Shown here: positions 1 to 7,631 of the stretch, piece after piece | Layout: every line of letters starts with the position of its first letter | Numbering within the stretch: the stretch's first letter is position 1 | Assembly (NCBI RefSeq): GCF_030519475.1 | Contig: NZ_JAUMKD010000004.1 | Location: 335,501-399,500 of the forward strand | Direction of reading: 5' to 3' | Source of the DNA: Micromonospora sp. C28SCA-DRY-2 | GTDB lineage: Bacteria > Actinomycetota > Actinomycetes > Mycobacteriales > Micromonosporaceae | DNA: 64,000 bases | Position numbers and translations under genes: made by a program | The notes under the pieces: model-generated | What the model was told of the DNA's origin: nothing | What the model saw: the letters and a program-made list of their open reading frames with translations, nothing else | The model's database searches: none

Positions 1-660
1 CGACTCACCGGCCGCCGCCCGGGCCGCCACCTCGGCCGCGGTCGCCGGTTCGCCGGCCAGTTCCGCGTACCGGCGGCCGACCGCGGAGGCCGAGGCCACC
101 GCCTCCAGGCAGCCGGGGCGGCCGCAGCCGCAGCGGGGCCCGCCCGGGCGGACCAGGATGTGCCCGATCTCGCCGGCCGCCCCGTGCGCGCCGACCGCGG
201 CCGCGCCGTGCACCACGTGGGCCGCGGCGATGCCGGTGCCGATCGCCACGAAGAGCACGTGGCCGGCGCCCCGGCCGGCGCCGAGCCGGGCCTCGGCGAG
301 CCCGCCGGCGCGTACGTCGTGGCCGAGCGCGGCGGGCAGCCCGAGCCGCGCCTCCGCCAGCTCCCGCAGCGGTACGTCCCGGAAGCCCACGTTCGCCGAC
401 CAGACAGCGACCCCGCGCGCCTCGTCGACCACTCCGGGCACGGCCATGCCGACGGCCACCGGGGTGCGCCCGTCGGCGCGGGCCTTGCCGGCCAGCCCCT
501 CGGCGACCTCCAGGATGGTGTCGACCACGGCCGCCGGGCCCCGCTCGGCGCCGGTCGGGTGCCGTTCGGTGTGCAGCACGGTGCCGTCCGGGTCCACCAG
601 GGCGCACTTCATCCCGGTGCCGCCGACGTCCAGCGCGACGACGGCCTGAGCTGGGGTCAC
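1..660 (-). CDS. ROK family sugar kinase (C-terminus cut by window edge)
   Basis: ROK kinases phosphorylate glucose, N-acetylglucosamine or related sugars in the cytoplasm. The visible part (about 220 residues from the start) begins with the phosphate-binding motif LDVGGTGMKCALVD and carries the family zinc motif, a His (GHILVRPGG) followed by RCGCGRPGCLE. The start is the GTG at 658-660, which shares GTGA with the stop of the upstream SIS gene, so the two are probably translationally coupled. With a SIS-domain gene in the same operon and a divergent DeoR regulator, an amino-sugar substrate is likely but not shown. The 3' end lies outside the window. Confidence 0.88.
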   Translation of the reverse strand, partial: MTPAQAVVALDVGGTGMKCALVDPDGTVLHTERHPTGAERGPAAVVDTILEVAEGLAGKARADGRTPVAVGMAVPGVVDEARGVAVWSANVGFRDVPLRELAEARLGLPAALGHDVRAGGLAEARLGAGRGAGHVLFVAIGTGIAAAHVVHGAAAVGAHGAAGEIGHILVRPGGPRCGCGRPGCLEAVASASAVGRRYAELAGEPATAAEVAARAAAGES

Positions 661-1586
661 GCGAGCACCACGGAGCGGGTCAGGTGGCGCGGGGCGTCCG
701 GGTCGAGGCCCCGGCTGGTGGCCAGCGTGACGGCGAACCGCTGGGCCAGGATCAGGTCGGCCATCGGGTCGACCGGCGTGCGGCCGGCCGCCCAGCTGCT
801 CAGCACGGTGCGGCAGCCGTGGGTGCGGCTGTGCACGAAGGTGGCGCCGGTGGCCGCCACGTCCTCCGCCAGCCCCTCGGGCAGGTCGCCGAACGCCCAG
901 ACCAGCCGGTTGGGCGCGGCGATCGAGATGGGGCCGTGCCGGTAGTCCATCGCCGGGTACGCCTCGGCCCAGAAGGTGGCCGCCTCCCGGCACTTCAGCG
1001 CGGCCTCCTGGGCCAGCCCGACCGTCCAGCCGCGACCGAGGAAGGTGACCTGCTCGATCCGGGTCGGGTCGATCGGCAGCGGGGCGCGGACCGCCACCTC
1101 GGCGTCGGCGGAGAGCGTGGCGATGTTGTCGCCCAGGTGGGCGCGGAGCAGCGCCAGCGCGGTGGTCGCGAAGCGGGTCTGCACCACCGAGCGCTCGTCG
1201 GCGAAGGGCATGGGCACCGCGGCGTCGGCCAGCCCGACGGCCGGGGACTCGGGATCGCCGACCAGCACCGTGCTGGGCACCTGGCCGCGCAGCGCGGTGA
1301 GCAATTCGAGCACCTCGGTGGTCGTGCCGGAGCGGGTGATCGCGACGAGCCGGTCGTAGCGGCGGCCGGCGGGGAACTCGGACGCCTGGAAGGCGTCAGT
1401 CTCGCCCTGGCCGGCGGCCTCGCGGCGGGCCGCGTACGCCATCGCCATGAACCACGACGTGCCGCAGCCGACGACGGCGACCCGCTCGCCCGGGCGGGGA
1501 AGGTGCCCGCCCACCGTGCCCACCAGTCGCGCCGCCTCCCGCCAGCACTCGGGCTGGCTGGCGATCTCCGCGTCCACGTACGCCAT
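657..1586 (-). CDS. SIS domain sugar-phosphate isomerase/aminotransferase-like protein
   Basis: 309 residues. Two SIS (sugar isomerase) folds are recognisable. The first holds the phosphate-sugar binding run VAVVGCGTSWFMAMAYA near residue 40 and ITRSGTTTEV near residue 85. The second starts at VTFLGRGWTVGLAQEAALKCREA. The layout matches the isomerase half of GlmS and AgaS/FrlB-type enzymes without a glutaminase domain, so aldose-ketose isomerisation or deamination of an amino-sugar phosphate is expected. The ATG at 1586 is chosen because GAGGAG lies 6 bases upstream; the longer reading frame upstream has no ribosome-binding site. It is the first gene of an operon with the ROK kinase. Confidence 0.85.
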   Translation of the reverse strand: MAYVDAEIASQPECWREAARLVGTVGGHLPRPGERVAVVGCGTSWFMAMAYAARREAAGQGETDAFQASEFPAGRRYDRLVAITRSGTTTEVLELLTALRGQVPSTVLVGDPESPAVGLADAAVPMPFADERSVVQTRFATTALALLRAHLGDNIATLSADAEVAVRAPLPIDPTRIEQVTFLGRGWTVGLAQEAALKCREAATFWAEAYPAMDYRHGPISIAAPNRLVWAFGDLPEGLAEDVAATGATFVHSRTHGCRTVLSSWAAGRTPVDPMADLILAQRFAVTLATSRGLDPDAPRHLTRSVVLA

Positions 1587-1638
1587 GAGAACTCCTCGCA
1601 GGGGAGAACGGTGCGCAATACGGCTCGTTTGACCCGTC

Positions 1639-1737
1639 TTTCGCGCGTCATTCTGCGTGAACCCGGTAGGCCGTGGCAACCGATGGCGCGATCGAGCAGG
1701 CCAGGGTTTTGCGCCCTCGTAGTTTCGCGCACTAGTG
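1639..1737. promoter_or_regulatory. divergent promoter region with candidate DeoR operators
   Basis: The 196 bases between the SIS gene and the DeoR gene hold two direct copies of TTTCGCGC (1639-1646 and 1723-1730), each followed about six bases later by a TGC. The second runs into the palindrome CACTAGTG (1730-1737). DeoR/AgaR-type repressors often bind direct CTTTCG-like repeats, so autoregulation of both directions is a reasonable inference. No experimental support is available. Confidence 0.4.
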
Positions 1738-1782
1738 TGCACGCAATCAATCACCGACCGCGCAGTAACTGGAGGCCCCGGG

Positions 1783-2568
1783 GTGGACCGCTACGCGAGA
1801 TGGAACGCCCTGCTCGAAATGCTGACCGACAGCGGACGGGTCAGCGTCGAGGAGGCCGCCGAGCGACTGGACGTCTCGCAGGCCACCATCCGGCGCGACT
1901 TCGACCAGCTGGCCCAGCAGCAGATGATCACCCGGACCCGGGGCGGCGCGGTCGCCAACGGCGTCTCCTACGACCTGCCGCTGCGCTACAAGACGGCCAA
2001 GCACTCGGCCGAGAAGCAGCGGATCGGCGCGGCCGCGGCGGCGCTGGTCTCGCCGGGCACCGTGGTCGGCCTGAACGGTGGCACCACCAGCACCGAGGTG
2101 GCCCGCGCCCTGGCGGTGCGCCCGGACCTGAACACCAGCGCCGAGGGCGCCCAGTTGACAGTGGTCACCAACGCGCTGAACATCGCCAACGAGCTGCTGG
2201 TCCGCTCCCGGATGAAGGTGGTGGTGGCCGGCGGCGTGGTGCGCCCGAAGTCGTTCGAGCTGGTCGGGCCGCTCGGCGGGGCGCTGCTGCGCGAGGTCAC
2301 CCTGGACGTCGCGCTGCTCGGCGTGGACGCCATCGACCCGCAGCTCGGCGCGGCCGCCCACCACGAGGGGGAGGCGGCGATGAACAACCTCATGGTCGCC
2401 CGGGCCAAGCGCGTGGTCATCATCGCCGACTCGTCCAAGCTGGGCGGGCACGCGTTCGCCCGGATCTGCCCGGTGGACCGGGTGGAGACCCTGGTCACCG
2501 ACTCCGGCGCCAACCCCGAGGTGGTCGAGGCGTTCCGGGCCGCCGGGGTCAGCGTCATCTGCGCCTGA
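1783..2568 (+). CDS. DeoR/GlpR family transcriptional regulator
   Basis: 261 residues from the GTG at 1783, which has GGAGG 8 bases upstream; upstream in-frame starts lack one. The N-terminal DeoR helix-turn-helix reads VSVEEAAERLDVSQATIRRD, then MITRTRGGAV, the usual DeoR signature. The C-terminal DeoRC sensor domain resembles ribose-5-phosphate isomerase (GLNGGTTSTEVARAL, VVTNALNIANEL, IADSSKLG). Proteins of this family are usually repressors released by a sugar phosphate. It is divergent from the SIS-ROK operon and most likely controls it. Confidence 0.92.
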   Translation: MDRYARWNALLEMLTDSGRVSVEEAAERLDVSQATIRRDFDQLAQQQMITRTRGGAVANGVSYDLPLRYKTAKHSAEKQRIGAAAAALVSPGTVVGLNGGTTSTEVARALAVRPDLNTSAEGAQLTVVTNALNIANELLVRSRMKVVVAGGVVRPKSFELVGPLGGALLREVTLDVALLGVDAIDPQLGAAAHHEGEAAMNNLMVARAKRVVIIADSSKLGGHAFARICPVDRVETLVTDSGANPEVVEAFRAAGVSVICA

Positions 2569-2614
2569 TCCACTCGTTTTCCTCACCGTCGGTAGTCATC
2601 CGGCACGCCGATGC

Positions 2615-2652
2615 ATACCGGGTATTGCGGTGCGCTGCATACCGAGTATGGT
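2615..2652 (+). promoter_or_regulatory. promoter with two tandem ATACCGRGTAT operators
   Basis: Two near-identical 11-mers, ATACCGGGTAT (2615-2625) and ATACCGAGTAT (2639-2649), lie 24 bases apart. They bracket a good housekeeping promoter: TTGCGG (2625-2630), 16-base spacer, TATGGT (2647-2652). A regulator bound at both copies would cover the -35 and -10. The ATAC...GTAT form is typical of PadR-like repressors, but no PadR gene is nearby. The promoter drives the ABC gene pair at 2691. Confidence 0.55.
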
Positions 2653-2690
2653 GTCCGCTGTCATAGCGCCCGTATCGGGGGAGGTGCAGC

Positions 2691-3701
2691 TTGCCAGCTG
2701 TCCTGGAGATAGAAGGTCTACGCAAGACGTACAAGAGTCGGCGGCGGGGCACCCGCAACGCCCTCGACGGCTTCGACATGCGCGTCGAGGCGGGGCAGGT
2801 GCACGGCTTCCTCGGCCCCAACGGTTCCGGCAAGACCACCACCCTGCGTACGCTGCTCGGCCTGATCCGGCCGAACGGCGGGCGGATGGCCCTCCTCGGG
2901 CACGAGGTGCCCGCGGCGCTGCCCACGGTCGCCGGCCAGGTCGGCGCCATCGTGGAGAGCCCGCAGTTCTTCCCGCACTTCTCCGCCCGGGACACGCTCT
3001 CCCTGCTGGCCGGCGCGGGCGACGTGCCGGCCACCCGGATCGACGAGGTGCTGGAACTGGTCGGCCTGCGCGACCGGGCCGGCGAGCGGGTCAAGACCTA
3101 CTCGCTCGGCATGAAGCAGCGGCTCGCGGTCGCCTCCGCGCTGCTGAAGAACCCGAAGCTGCTGATCCTCGACGAGCCGGCGAACGGTCTGGACCCCGGC
3201 GGCATCCGGGAGATGCGCACGCTGATGCGCAACCTCGCCGAGTCGGGCATGACAGTGGTGCTCTCCAGCCACATCCTCGGCGAGATCCAGCTGATCTGCG
3301 ACTCGGTCACCATCATCTCGCTGGGGCGGCGGGTGGCGTTCGGCCCGGTCGAGCAGGTGCTGGCGCAGCACTCCTCCGGCGCGGTGCGGGTACGGCTGGA
3401 GGCGGTCACCGACCTGCCGGTCGCCACCGAGGCGCTGACCGGCGCCGAGATCCGGGTGACCGGCCATCCCGACCACCTGATGCTCACCGGCGTCGACAAG
3501 CCGGCCACGGTGACCCGGCTGCTCGCCGAACGGGGCCTGTACGTCAGCGAGCTGGCCCCGGTCGCCGTCGACCTGGAGAGCGTCTTCCTCGAACTGACCG
3601 CCACCGCGCCGGTACCCGGCCAGCACCGGCAGGTCGACCAGTCAGCGACGGTCGGTGGGGCGGGGCAGCCCGGCGCCACCGGAGGAGGTTGGGGCGCGTG
3701 A
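2691..3701 (+). CDS. ABC transporter ATP-binding protein (export type)
   Basis: 336 residues. Walker A GPNGSGKTTT near residue 44, Q-loop VESPQFFPHFS, signature YSLGMKQRL near residue 140, Walker B LLILDEPANGLDPGG, switch His in VLSSHILGEIQ. This is the DrrA/CcmA-like class that pairs with a separate six-helix permease to export lipids, antibiotics or peptides. The start is TTG at 2691 with GGGGGAGG upstream; no ATG or GTG in the frame fits. The stop overlaps the next start (GTGA). The last 40 residues are a low-complexity tail. Confidence 0.9.
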   Translation: MPAVLEIEGLRKTYKSRRRGTRNALDGFDMRVEAGQVHGFLGPNGSGKTTTLRTLLGLIRPNGGRMALLGHEVPAALPTVAGQVGAIVESPQFFPHFSARDTLSLLAGAGDVPATRIDEVLELVGLRDRAGERVKTYSLGMKQRLAVASALLKNPKLLILDEPANGLDPGGIREMRTLMRNLAESGMTVVLSSHILGEIQLICDSVTIISLGRRVAFGPVEQVLAQHSSGAVRVRLEAVTDLPVATEALTGAEIRVTGHPDHLMLTGVDKPATVTRLLAERGLYVSELAPVAVDLESVFLELTATAPVPGQHRQVDQSATVGGAGQPGATGGGWGA

Positions 3702-4714
3702 GTCTCTACCGTACGGAGTTGCGCCGGCTCGCCAAGCGGCGCTTCAGCCGCTGGATGACGGTGCTCGGCCTGCTGGTGCTGGCCACCGTGATGATCGGCG
3801 TCTTCTTCAGCAACCAGAAGATCGACGCGTCCGCGCTGGCCAAGGCCGAGCGCCAGGCCGAGCAGCAGTACCAGGAGCAGGTGCGCTGGAGCGAGCAGGA
3901 ACGTCTGGCCTGCGAGCGGGCGAAGACCGACGGCACGGTGGACCCCAACCGCTTCCCCGCGGACTGCTCCGTGATCACCCCGCCGCCGCGCGAGGCGATC
4001 GAGTCGCGGTGGTTCCTGCCGTCCACGTTCGACTTCCGGGAGAACTTCGGCTTCACCCTGCTGCCCTTCGCGGCGATCCTGGCGCTGGTGGGGTTCGTGG
4101 TGGGCGCCTCGTTCGTCGGGGCGGAGTGGAGCACCGGCGGCATGATGAACCTGCTGCTGTGGCGACCGAAGCGGTTGACGGTGCTGCTGGCCAAGCTGTC
4201 GGCGTTGCTGACCGGCGTCCTGGCGGTGGCGCTGCCCGCCGCGGTGCTGTGGTTCGGCGGGTTCTGGCTGGTGGCCGTGTATCGCGGCAGCACCGAGAAG
4301 GTGACCTCGGGGGTCTGGCAGTCGTTCGCGCTGACCGGGCTGCGCGGCATCGTGCTGGCGCTGCTCATGGCGACCGTCGGGTTCGCGCTGGCCTCGCTGG
4401 GCCGGCACACCGCGATGGCCCTCGGCGGGGCGATCGCGGTCATGGTGGTCGGCCAGTTCGGCCTGGCCATCCTGCTGGACATGGCCGGGGTGCGGTTCGC
4501 CGAGGCGTGGCTGCTGCCCACGTACGCGGTGGCGTGGATGCAGAAGAAGGTGACCCTGGAGGACTGGGAGGCGTGCAACGCCACCTTCACCGGCGAGTGC
4601 CGGCCGGCGACCTTCGACGTCACCTGGCAGCAGTCCTCGGTGCTGCTGGGCGTCGGGCTGGTGGTCATCCTCGGCGCGGCGCTCTGGGCGATGCGCCGGC
4701 GGGACATCTCCTGA
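3698..4714 (+). CDS. ABC-2 type transporter permease
   Basis: 338 residues from GTG at 3698, with GGAGGAGG at 3681-3688. It overlaps the ATPase stop by four bases. A first membrane helix (VLGLLVLATVMIGVFF) is followed by a long charged extracytoplasmic stretch of about 90 residues rich in Glu, Gln and Arg, containing two Cys. Five more hydrophobic segments follow, and the protein ends in a short basic tail. It forms the membrane half of the exporter with the preceding ATPase. The substrate is unknown. A conserved Trp/Pro segment (WSTGGMMNLLLWRPKR) fits ABC-2 permeases with one external loop. Confidence 0.85.
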   Translation: MSLYRTELRRLAKRRFSRWMTVLGLLVLATVMIGVFFSNQKIDASALAKAERQAEQQYQEQVRWSEQERLACERAKTDGTVDPNRFPADCSVITPPPREAIESRWFLPSTFDFRENFGFTLLPFAAILALVGFVVGASFVGAEWSTGGMMNLLLWRPKRLTVLLAKLSALLTGVLAVALPAAVLWFGGFWLVAVYRGSTEKVTSGVWQSFALTGLRGIVLALLMATVGFALASLGRHTAMALGGAIAVMVVGQFGLAILLDMAGVRFAEAWLLPTYAVAWMQKKVTLEDWEACNATFTGECRPATFDVTWQQSSVLLGVGLVVILGAALWAMRRRDIS

Positions 4715-4806
4715 GGTACGGCGGCGGCGCGGGTCGGCCCTGGTTAGGCTGAGGTCCCCCCGGTCGGCCCCGTCGCGCCGGCCGCCCGTCGCCAGCGAGG
4801 AGCGCC

Positions 4807-5376
4807 ATGCAGCCCGCCGACGCCGCCCCGGCCAGCGAGACCGCCGCGGCCGGCCAGAGTGGGCGGACGGGCAGCTCCCGATCCGGCGTACCGACGCCGC
4901 GCCCGGCACCGGACCCGGAGGCCGCGCCGGTCCCGGAGGCCGCGCCGGTCCCGGAGGCCGCGCCGGTCCCGCCGCCGCGCACCGCCCCGGAGGCGGAGAG
5001 CGCGCCGGGTGCCGCGGCGCCCCGGGTGGAGCCGGCGACCGCTGGTCGGGAGGCGGGCGCCACCCCCGGGCCGCAGACCGCGCCCGGGGAGGCCACCGAC
5101 GCACCGGATGTCGCGGACGCGGAACCGGCGCCGTCCGTCGGCCCCGCCGCGCTCACCGAGCGGGAGCGCGCCATCATCGCCTTCGAGCAGCAGTGGTGGC
5201 GGTACGCCGGGGCCAAGGAACAGGCCATCCGGGACACCTTCGGCCTCTCCGCCACCCGCTACTACCAACTGCTCAACGCGCTGCTCGACCACCCGGCCGC
5301 GCTGGCCGCCGAGCCCGTCCTGATCGGGCGGTTACGCCGGCTGCGTTCCTCCCGGGCCCGCAACCGCCGCCGCTGA
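4807..5376 (+). CDS. DUF3263 domain protein
   Basis: 189 residues. The first 110 are a disordered Pro/Ala/Glu-rich stretch with three exact repeats of an EAAPVP unit (near residues 40-58). The C-terminal 75 residues match DUF3263: ERERAIIAFEQQWWRYAGAKEQ, then FGLSATRYYQLLNALLD and a basic end RSSRARNRR. In other actinobacteria this small helical domain is predicted to bind DNA and usually has little N-terminal extension, so the long disordered arm is notable. The start ATG has a GAGG nearby. Function unknown. Confidence 0.8.
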   Translation: MQPADAAPASETAAAGQSGRTGSSRSGVPTPRPAPDPEAAPVPEAAPVPEAAPVPPPRTAPEAESAPGAAAPRVEPATAGREAGATPGPQTAPGEATDAPDVADAEPAPSVGPAALTERERAIIAFEQQWWRYAGAKEQAIRDTFGLSATRYYQLLNALLDHPAALAAEPVLIGRLRRLRSSRARNRRR

Positions 5377-5391
5377 GCCGTCGATCCACGC

Positions 5392-5447
5392 GGTTTCCGG
5401 GATGTCGCGGTGTCGACGACGCCGGGACACCCCGATATCCGGGAAAC
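5392..5447. repeat. imperfect 22-bp palindrome, family shared with 41551-41595
   Basis: The left arm 5392-5414 (GGTTTCCGGGATGTCGCGGT, then GTC) and right arm 5426-5447 pair with two mismatches around an 11-base loop. The core GTCGCGGTGTC and the outer TTTCCGG are shared with a second palindrome after threonine synthase. It sits directly after the DUF3263 stop, so it could also end transcription. Confidence 0.6.
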
Positions 5448-5674
5448 GGAGTGGATAACCCACGTGACGTGGACCGGTACGCCCGGGACACCGGGTACGC
5501 GCCTGCCGTCCGGTATCGGCGTGCCGGTCCGGATCCCGGCCGACCCGCCGGGCAGCCGGCGGAATGCCGGCGAGCCGCGCGGGTAGGCGGATGGCGTTCC
5601 GGGCCGCGAGTGTCGCGGCCGGTCCACGTTCCGGGGCGCTGTCGCCGCCCCGGGGCCGACGGAGGGAGCGGCTA
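5448..5674. other. intergenic stretch before the holin-like operon
   Basis: About 230 bases lie between the palindrome and the next start. A GGGTAC at 5493-5498 resembles a SigB -10, but no matching GNNT element stands 14-16 bases upstream. No convincing gene is seen. Confidence 0.4.
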
Positions 5675-6430
5675 ATGACGGGGAACAACCCGAGCCGGCC
5701 ACCGGACGGTGCCACCGGCGCCGGGCAGCACGCCCGGCAGCAGGCGTCGCGGGTCGGGCACCAGGCGGCCCAGGCCGGCGGGCAGATGGCCCACGCCGCG
5801 GCCGAACAGGGCGGCCACGTCGCCCACGAGGCCCGGCAGCAGATGCGAAACCTGACCGGAGAGACCAACACCCAGTTGCGCGGCCAGGCCCATGCGCAGA
5901 AGCAGCGGGCCGTGGAGGGCCTGCGCGGGTTCGGCCGCGAGCTCAACTCGATGGCCGAATGCAGCCAGGACTCCGGGATGGCCGCCCAGGCGGTCCGTCG
6001 GGCGGCCCGCGTCGCCGAGCAGGCGGCCGGCTGGATCGAGCACAACGAGCCGGCGGCGATGATGGACGACGTGCGGGCGTACGCCCGCCGGCATCCGGGC
6101 ACGTTCCTGGCCGGCGCGGCAGTGGCCGGCCTGCTGTTCGGGCGGCTCACCCGGAGCCTGACCGGCGGCGGCGACGGCGGCCGGGGCGCGCCGACCGAGG
6201 CGCCACGACCGGGCGCGGCGGGTGTCCAGCCCGGTGAGACGCCGGCCGGACCGCAGCCGTACGACCGGACGGAAGCCGCGCCGTACGAGCGGGCGGAAGC
6301 CGCGCCGTACGAGCGGACGGTCGCCGCGCCGTACGAGGTCGAGGAGCCGTACGTCGGGGCGGCCCGGGTGCGCAACGCGACACCCCCCGGTCAGCCGCAG
6401 GCCGACATCCGCGGCGGGGTGGCGCCGTGA
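5675..6430 (+). CDS. hypothetical repeat-rich protein with one membrane segment
   Basis: 251 residues. The N-terminal third is rich in His, Gln and Ala with heptad-like HAAAEQGGHVAHEARQQM repeats that probably form an amphipathic helix. A single hydrophobic segment AGAAVAGLLFGRL lies near residue 155. The tail has three imperfect copies of a PYERxEAA unit (residues 195-225). It resembles YtxH/DUF3618-type envelope or gas-vesicle-linked proteins and shares its Gln/His/Ala style with the gene at 6845. The ATG at 5675 has GGAGGGAG upstream. It overlaps the holin-like gene by four bases. Function not known. Confidence 0.75.
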   Translation: MTGNNPSRPPDGATGAGQHARQQASRVGHQAAQAGGQMAHAAAEQGGHVAHEARQQMRNLTGETNTQLRGQAHAQKQRAVEGLRGFGRELNSMAECSQDSGMAAQAVRRAARVAEQAAGWIEHNEPAAMMDDVRAYARRHPGTFLAGAAVAGLLFGRLTRSLTGGGDGGRGAPTEAPRPGAAGVQPGETPAGPQPYDRTEAAPYERAEAAPYERTVAAPYEVEEPYVGAARVRNATPPGQPQADIRGGVAP

Positions 6431-6822
6431 GCGCCCCGGAGAAGGAGCGGACCCAGGCGTCCGTCGGCGAGCTGCTCGGCGACGTGACCCGGGACCTCTC
6501 CACGCTGATGCGCCAGGAGGTCCAGCTGGCCAAGGCCGAGCTGCGCGAGGAGGCCACCCAGGCCGGCAAGGCCGGCGGCCTGCTCGGCGGCGCGGGGCTG
6601 GCCGGCTTCCTGGCCGTGCTGTTCGTCTCGTACGCGGTGTGGTGGGGTCTGTCCAACGTGATGGACCAGGGCTGGGCCGCGCTGCTCGTGGCGATCGCCT
6701 GGGCCGTGGTGGCGGGCATCCTGCTCGCCAACGGGCGGACCAGGCTGCGCCAGACGCGAGCGGTGCTGCCCCGCACCCAACAGACCGCCCGCCAGGTACC
6801 GAACGCGCTGCGCGGCCGGTGA
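6427..6822 (+). CDS. phage holin family / DUF1469 membrane protein
   Basis: 131 residues from GTG at 6427, overlapping the previous stop. An amphipathic N-terminal helix (LSTLMRQEVQLAKAELREEA) is followed by two hydrophobic segments, LLGGAGLAGFLAVLFVSYAVWWGL and WAALLVAIAWAVVAGILLA, and a basic tail. This is the PF07332-type putative actinobacterial holin-like family. In actinobacterial chromosomes it usually sits beside DUF3618 genes and is not linked to phage lysis. Here it lies between two Gln-rich proteins in one operon. Confidence 0.85.
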   Translation: MSAPEKERTQASVGELLGDVTRDLSTLMRQEVQLAKAELREEATQAGKAGGLLGGAGLAGFLAVLFVSYAVWWGLSNVMDQGWAALLVAIAWAVVAGILLANGRTRLRQTRAVLPRTQQTARQVPNALRGR

Positions 6823-6844
6823 GTCGACCGGAAGGGAGCAGACG

Positions 6845-7600
6845 ATGTCCGATCCGGACCGGATCCGGTGGGAGATCGAGAACACCCGGAACGAGTTGAG
6901 CAGTGACATCGACGCGTTGGCCGATCGGGTCAACCCGCGACGAATGGCCGGTGAGCGTGTCGGGCAGGCCCGCGGCGCGCTGGGCCGGGTGAAGGAGAAG
7001 GTGATGGGTGCACAGTCGGACGGACACGGCGCCAGCCAGCGGATGTCCCAGGCGGCGGGCTCGGCCCGCCAGTTCGGGCAGCAGGGCCGGGAGCAGATGT
7101 CGCACGCGGCGGGCTCGGCCCGGCAGCTCGGGCAGCAGGGCCGGGAGCAGATGTCGCACGCGGCGGACTCGGCCCGGCAGCTCGGGCAGCAGGGCCGCGA
7201 GCAGATGTCGCACGCGGCCGACTCGGCCCGGCATCTCGGCCAGCAGGGCCGCGAACAGGCGCAGGGCAATCCACTGGCCGCCGGCCTGATCGCCTTTGGC
7301 GCCGGGCTGCTGGTCTCGTCGCTGATCCCGCCGAGCCGCACCGAGCGGCAGTGGGCCGGGCAGGCCCGGGGCAAGGTCAGCGAGCACTCGGACATGCTGC
7401 GCCAGCAGGCCAGCCAGGTGGGCCACCAGGTTCGCGACAACATGCGGCAGAACATGCGCGAGCCGGTGAAGCACGCGGCGGCGTCGGTGGGCTCCACGGC
7501 GATGCACGGCGCGTCCGCCGTCGGGCAGCAGGGCCGGTCGGCCGCCCACCAGGTGCAGGGGCAGGCGCATGAGGCCGCCGGCGACGTTCGCGGCCGCTGA
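6845..7600 (+). CDS. DUF3618 domain protein with 18-residue repeats
   Basis: 251 residues. The N-terminus is a clear DUF3618 motif (IRWEIENTRNELSSDIDALADRVNP). Residues 68-139 are four tandem copies of an 18-residue unit based on SHAADSARQLGQQGREQM. One membrane segment (LAAGLIAFGAGLLVSSLIP) is followed by a further Gln/His-rich helix. GGAAGGGAG lies before the ATG. DUF3618 proteins are membrane-associated proteins of unknown role. The repeated amphipathic block suggests a membrane-lying or coiled structure. It ends the three-gene operon starting at 5675. Confidence 0.85.
   Translation: MSDPDRIRWEIENTRNELSSDIDALADRVNPRRMAGERVGQARGALGRVKEKVMGAQSDGHGASQRMSQAAGSARQFGQQGREQMSHAAGSARQLGQQGREQMSHAADSARQLGQQGREQMSHAADSARHLGQQGREQAQGNPLAAGLIAFGAGLLVSSLIPPSRTERQWAGQARGKVSEHSDMLRQQASQVGHQVRDNMRQNMREPVKHAAASVGSTAMHGASAVGQQGRSAAHQVQGQAHEAAGDVRGR
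7046..7261 (+). repeat. four tandem 54-bp in-frame repeats
   Basis: Each unit encodes 18 residues of the DUF3618 protein. Copies two to four are nearly identical at DNA level. Such a block can change copy number by slippage without a frame change. Confidence 0.85.
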
Positions 7601-7631
7601 GGCCACCCGGGTCGTCGGGGCGGCGCGGACG

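Noticed and set aside
5493..5498. SigB promoter before the holin-like operon
   Set aside because: GGGTAC is present but no GNNT lies 14-16 bases upstream.
6427..6822. prophage remnant because of the holin-like gene
   Set aside because: No lysin, capsid, tail, integrase or attachment site nearby; the family is a normal chromosomal partner of DUF3618 genes.
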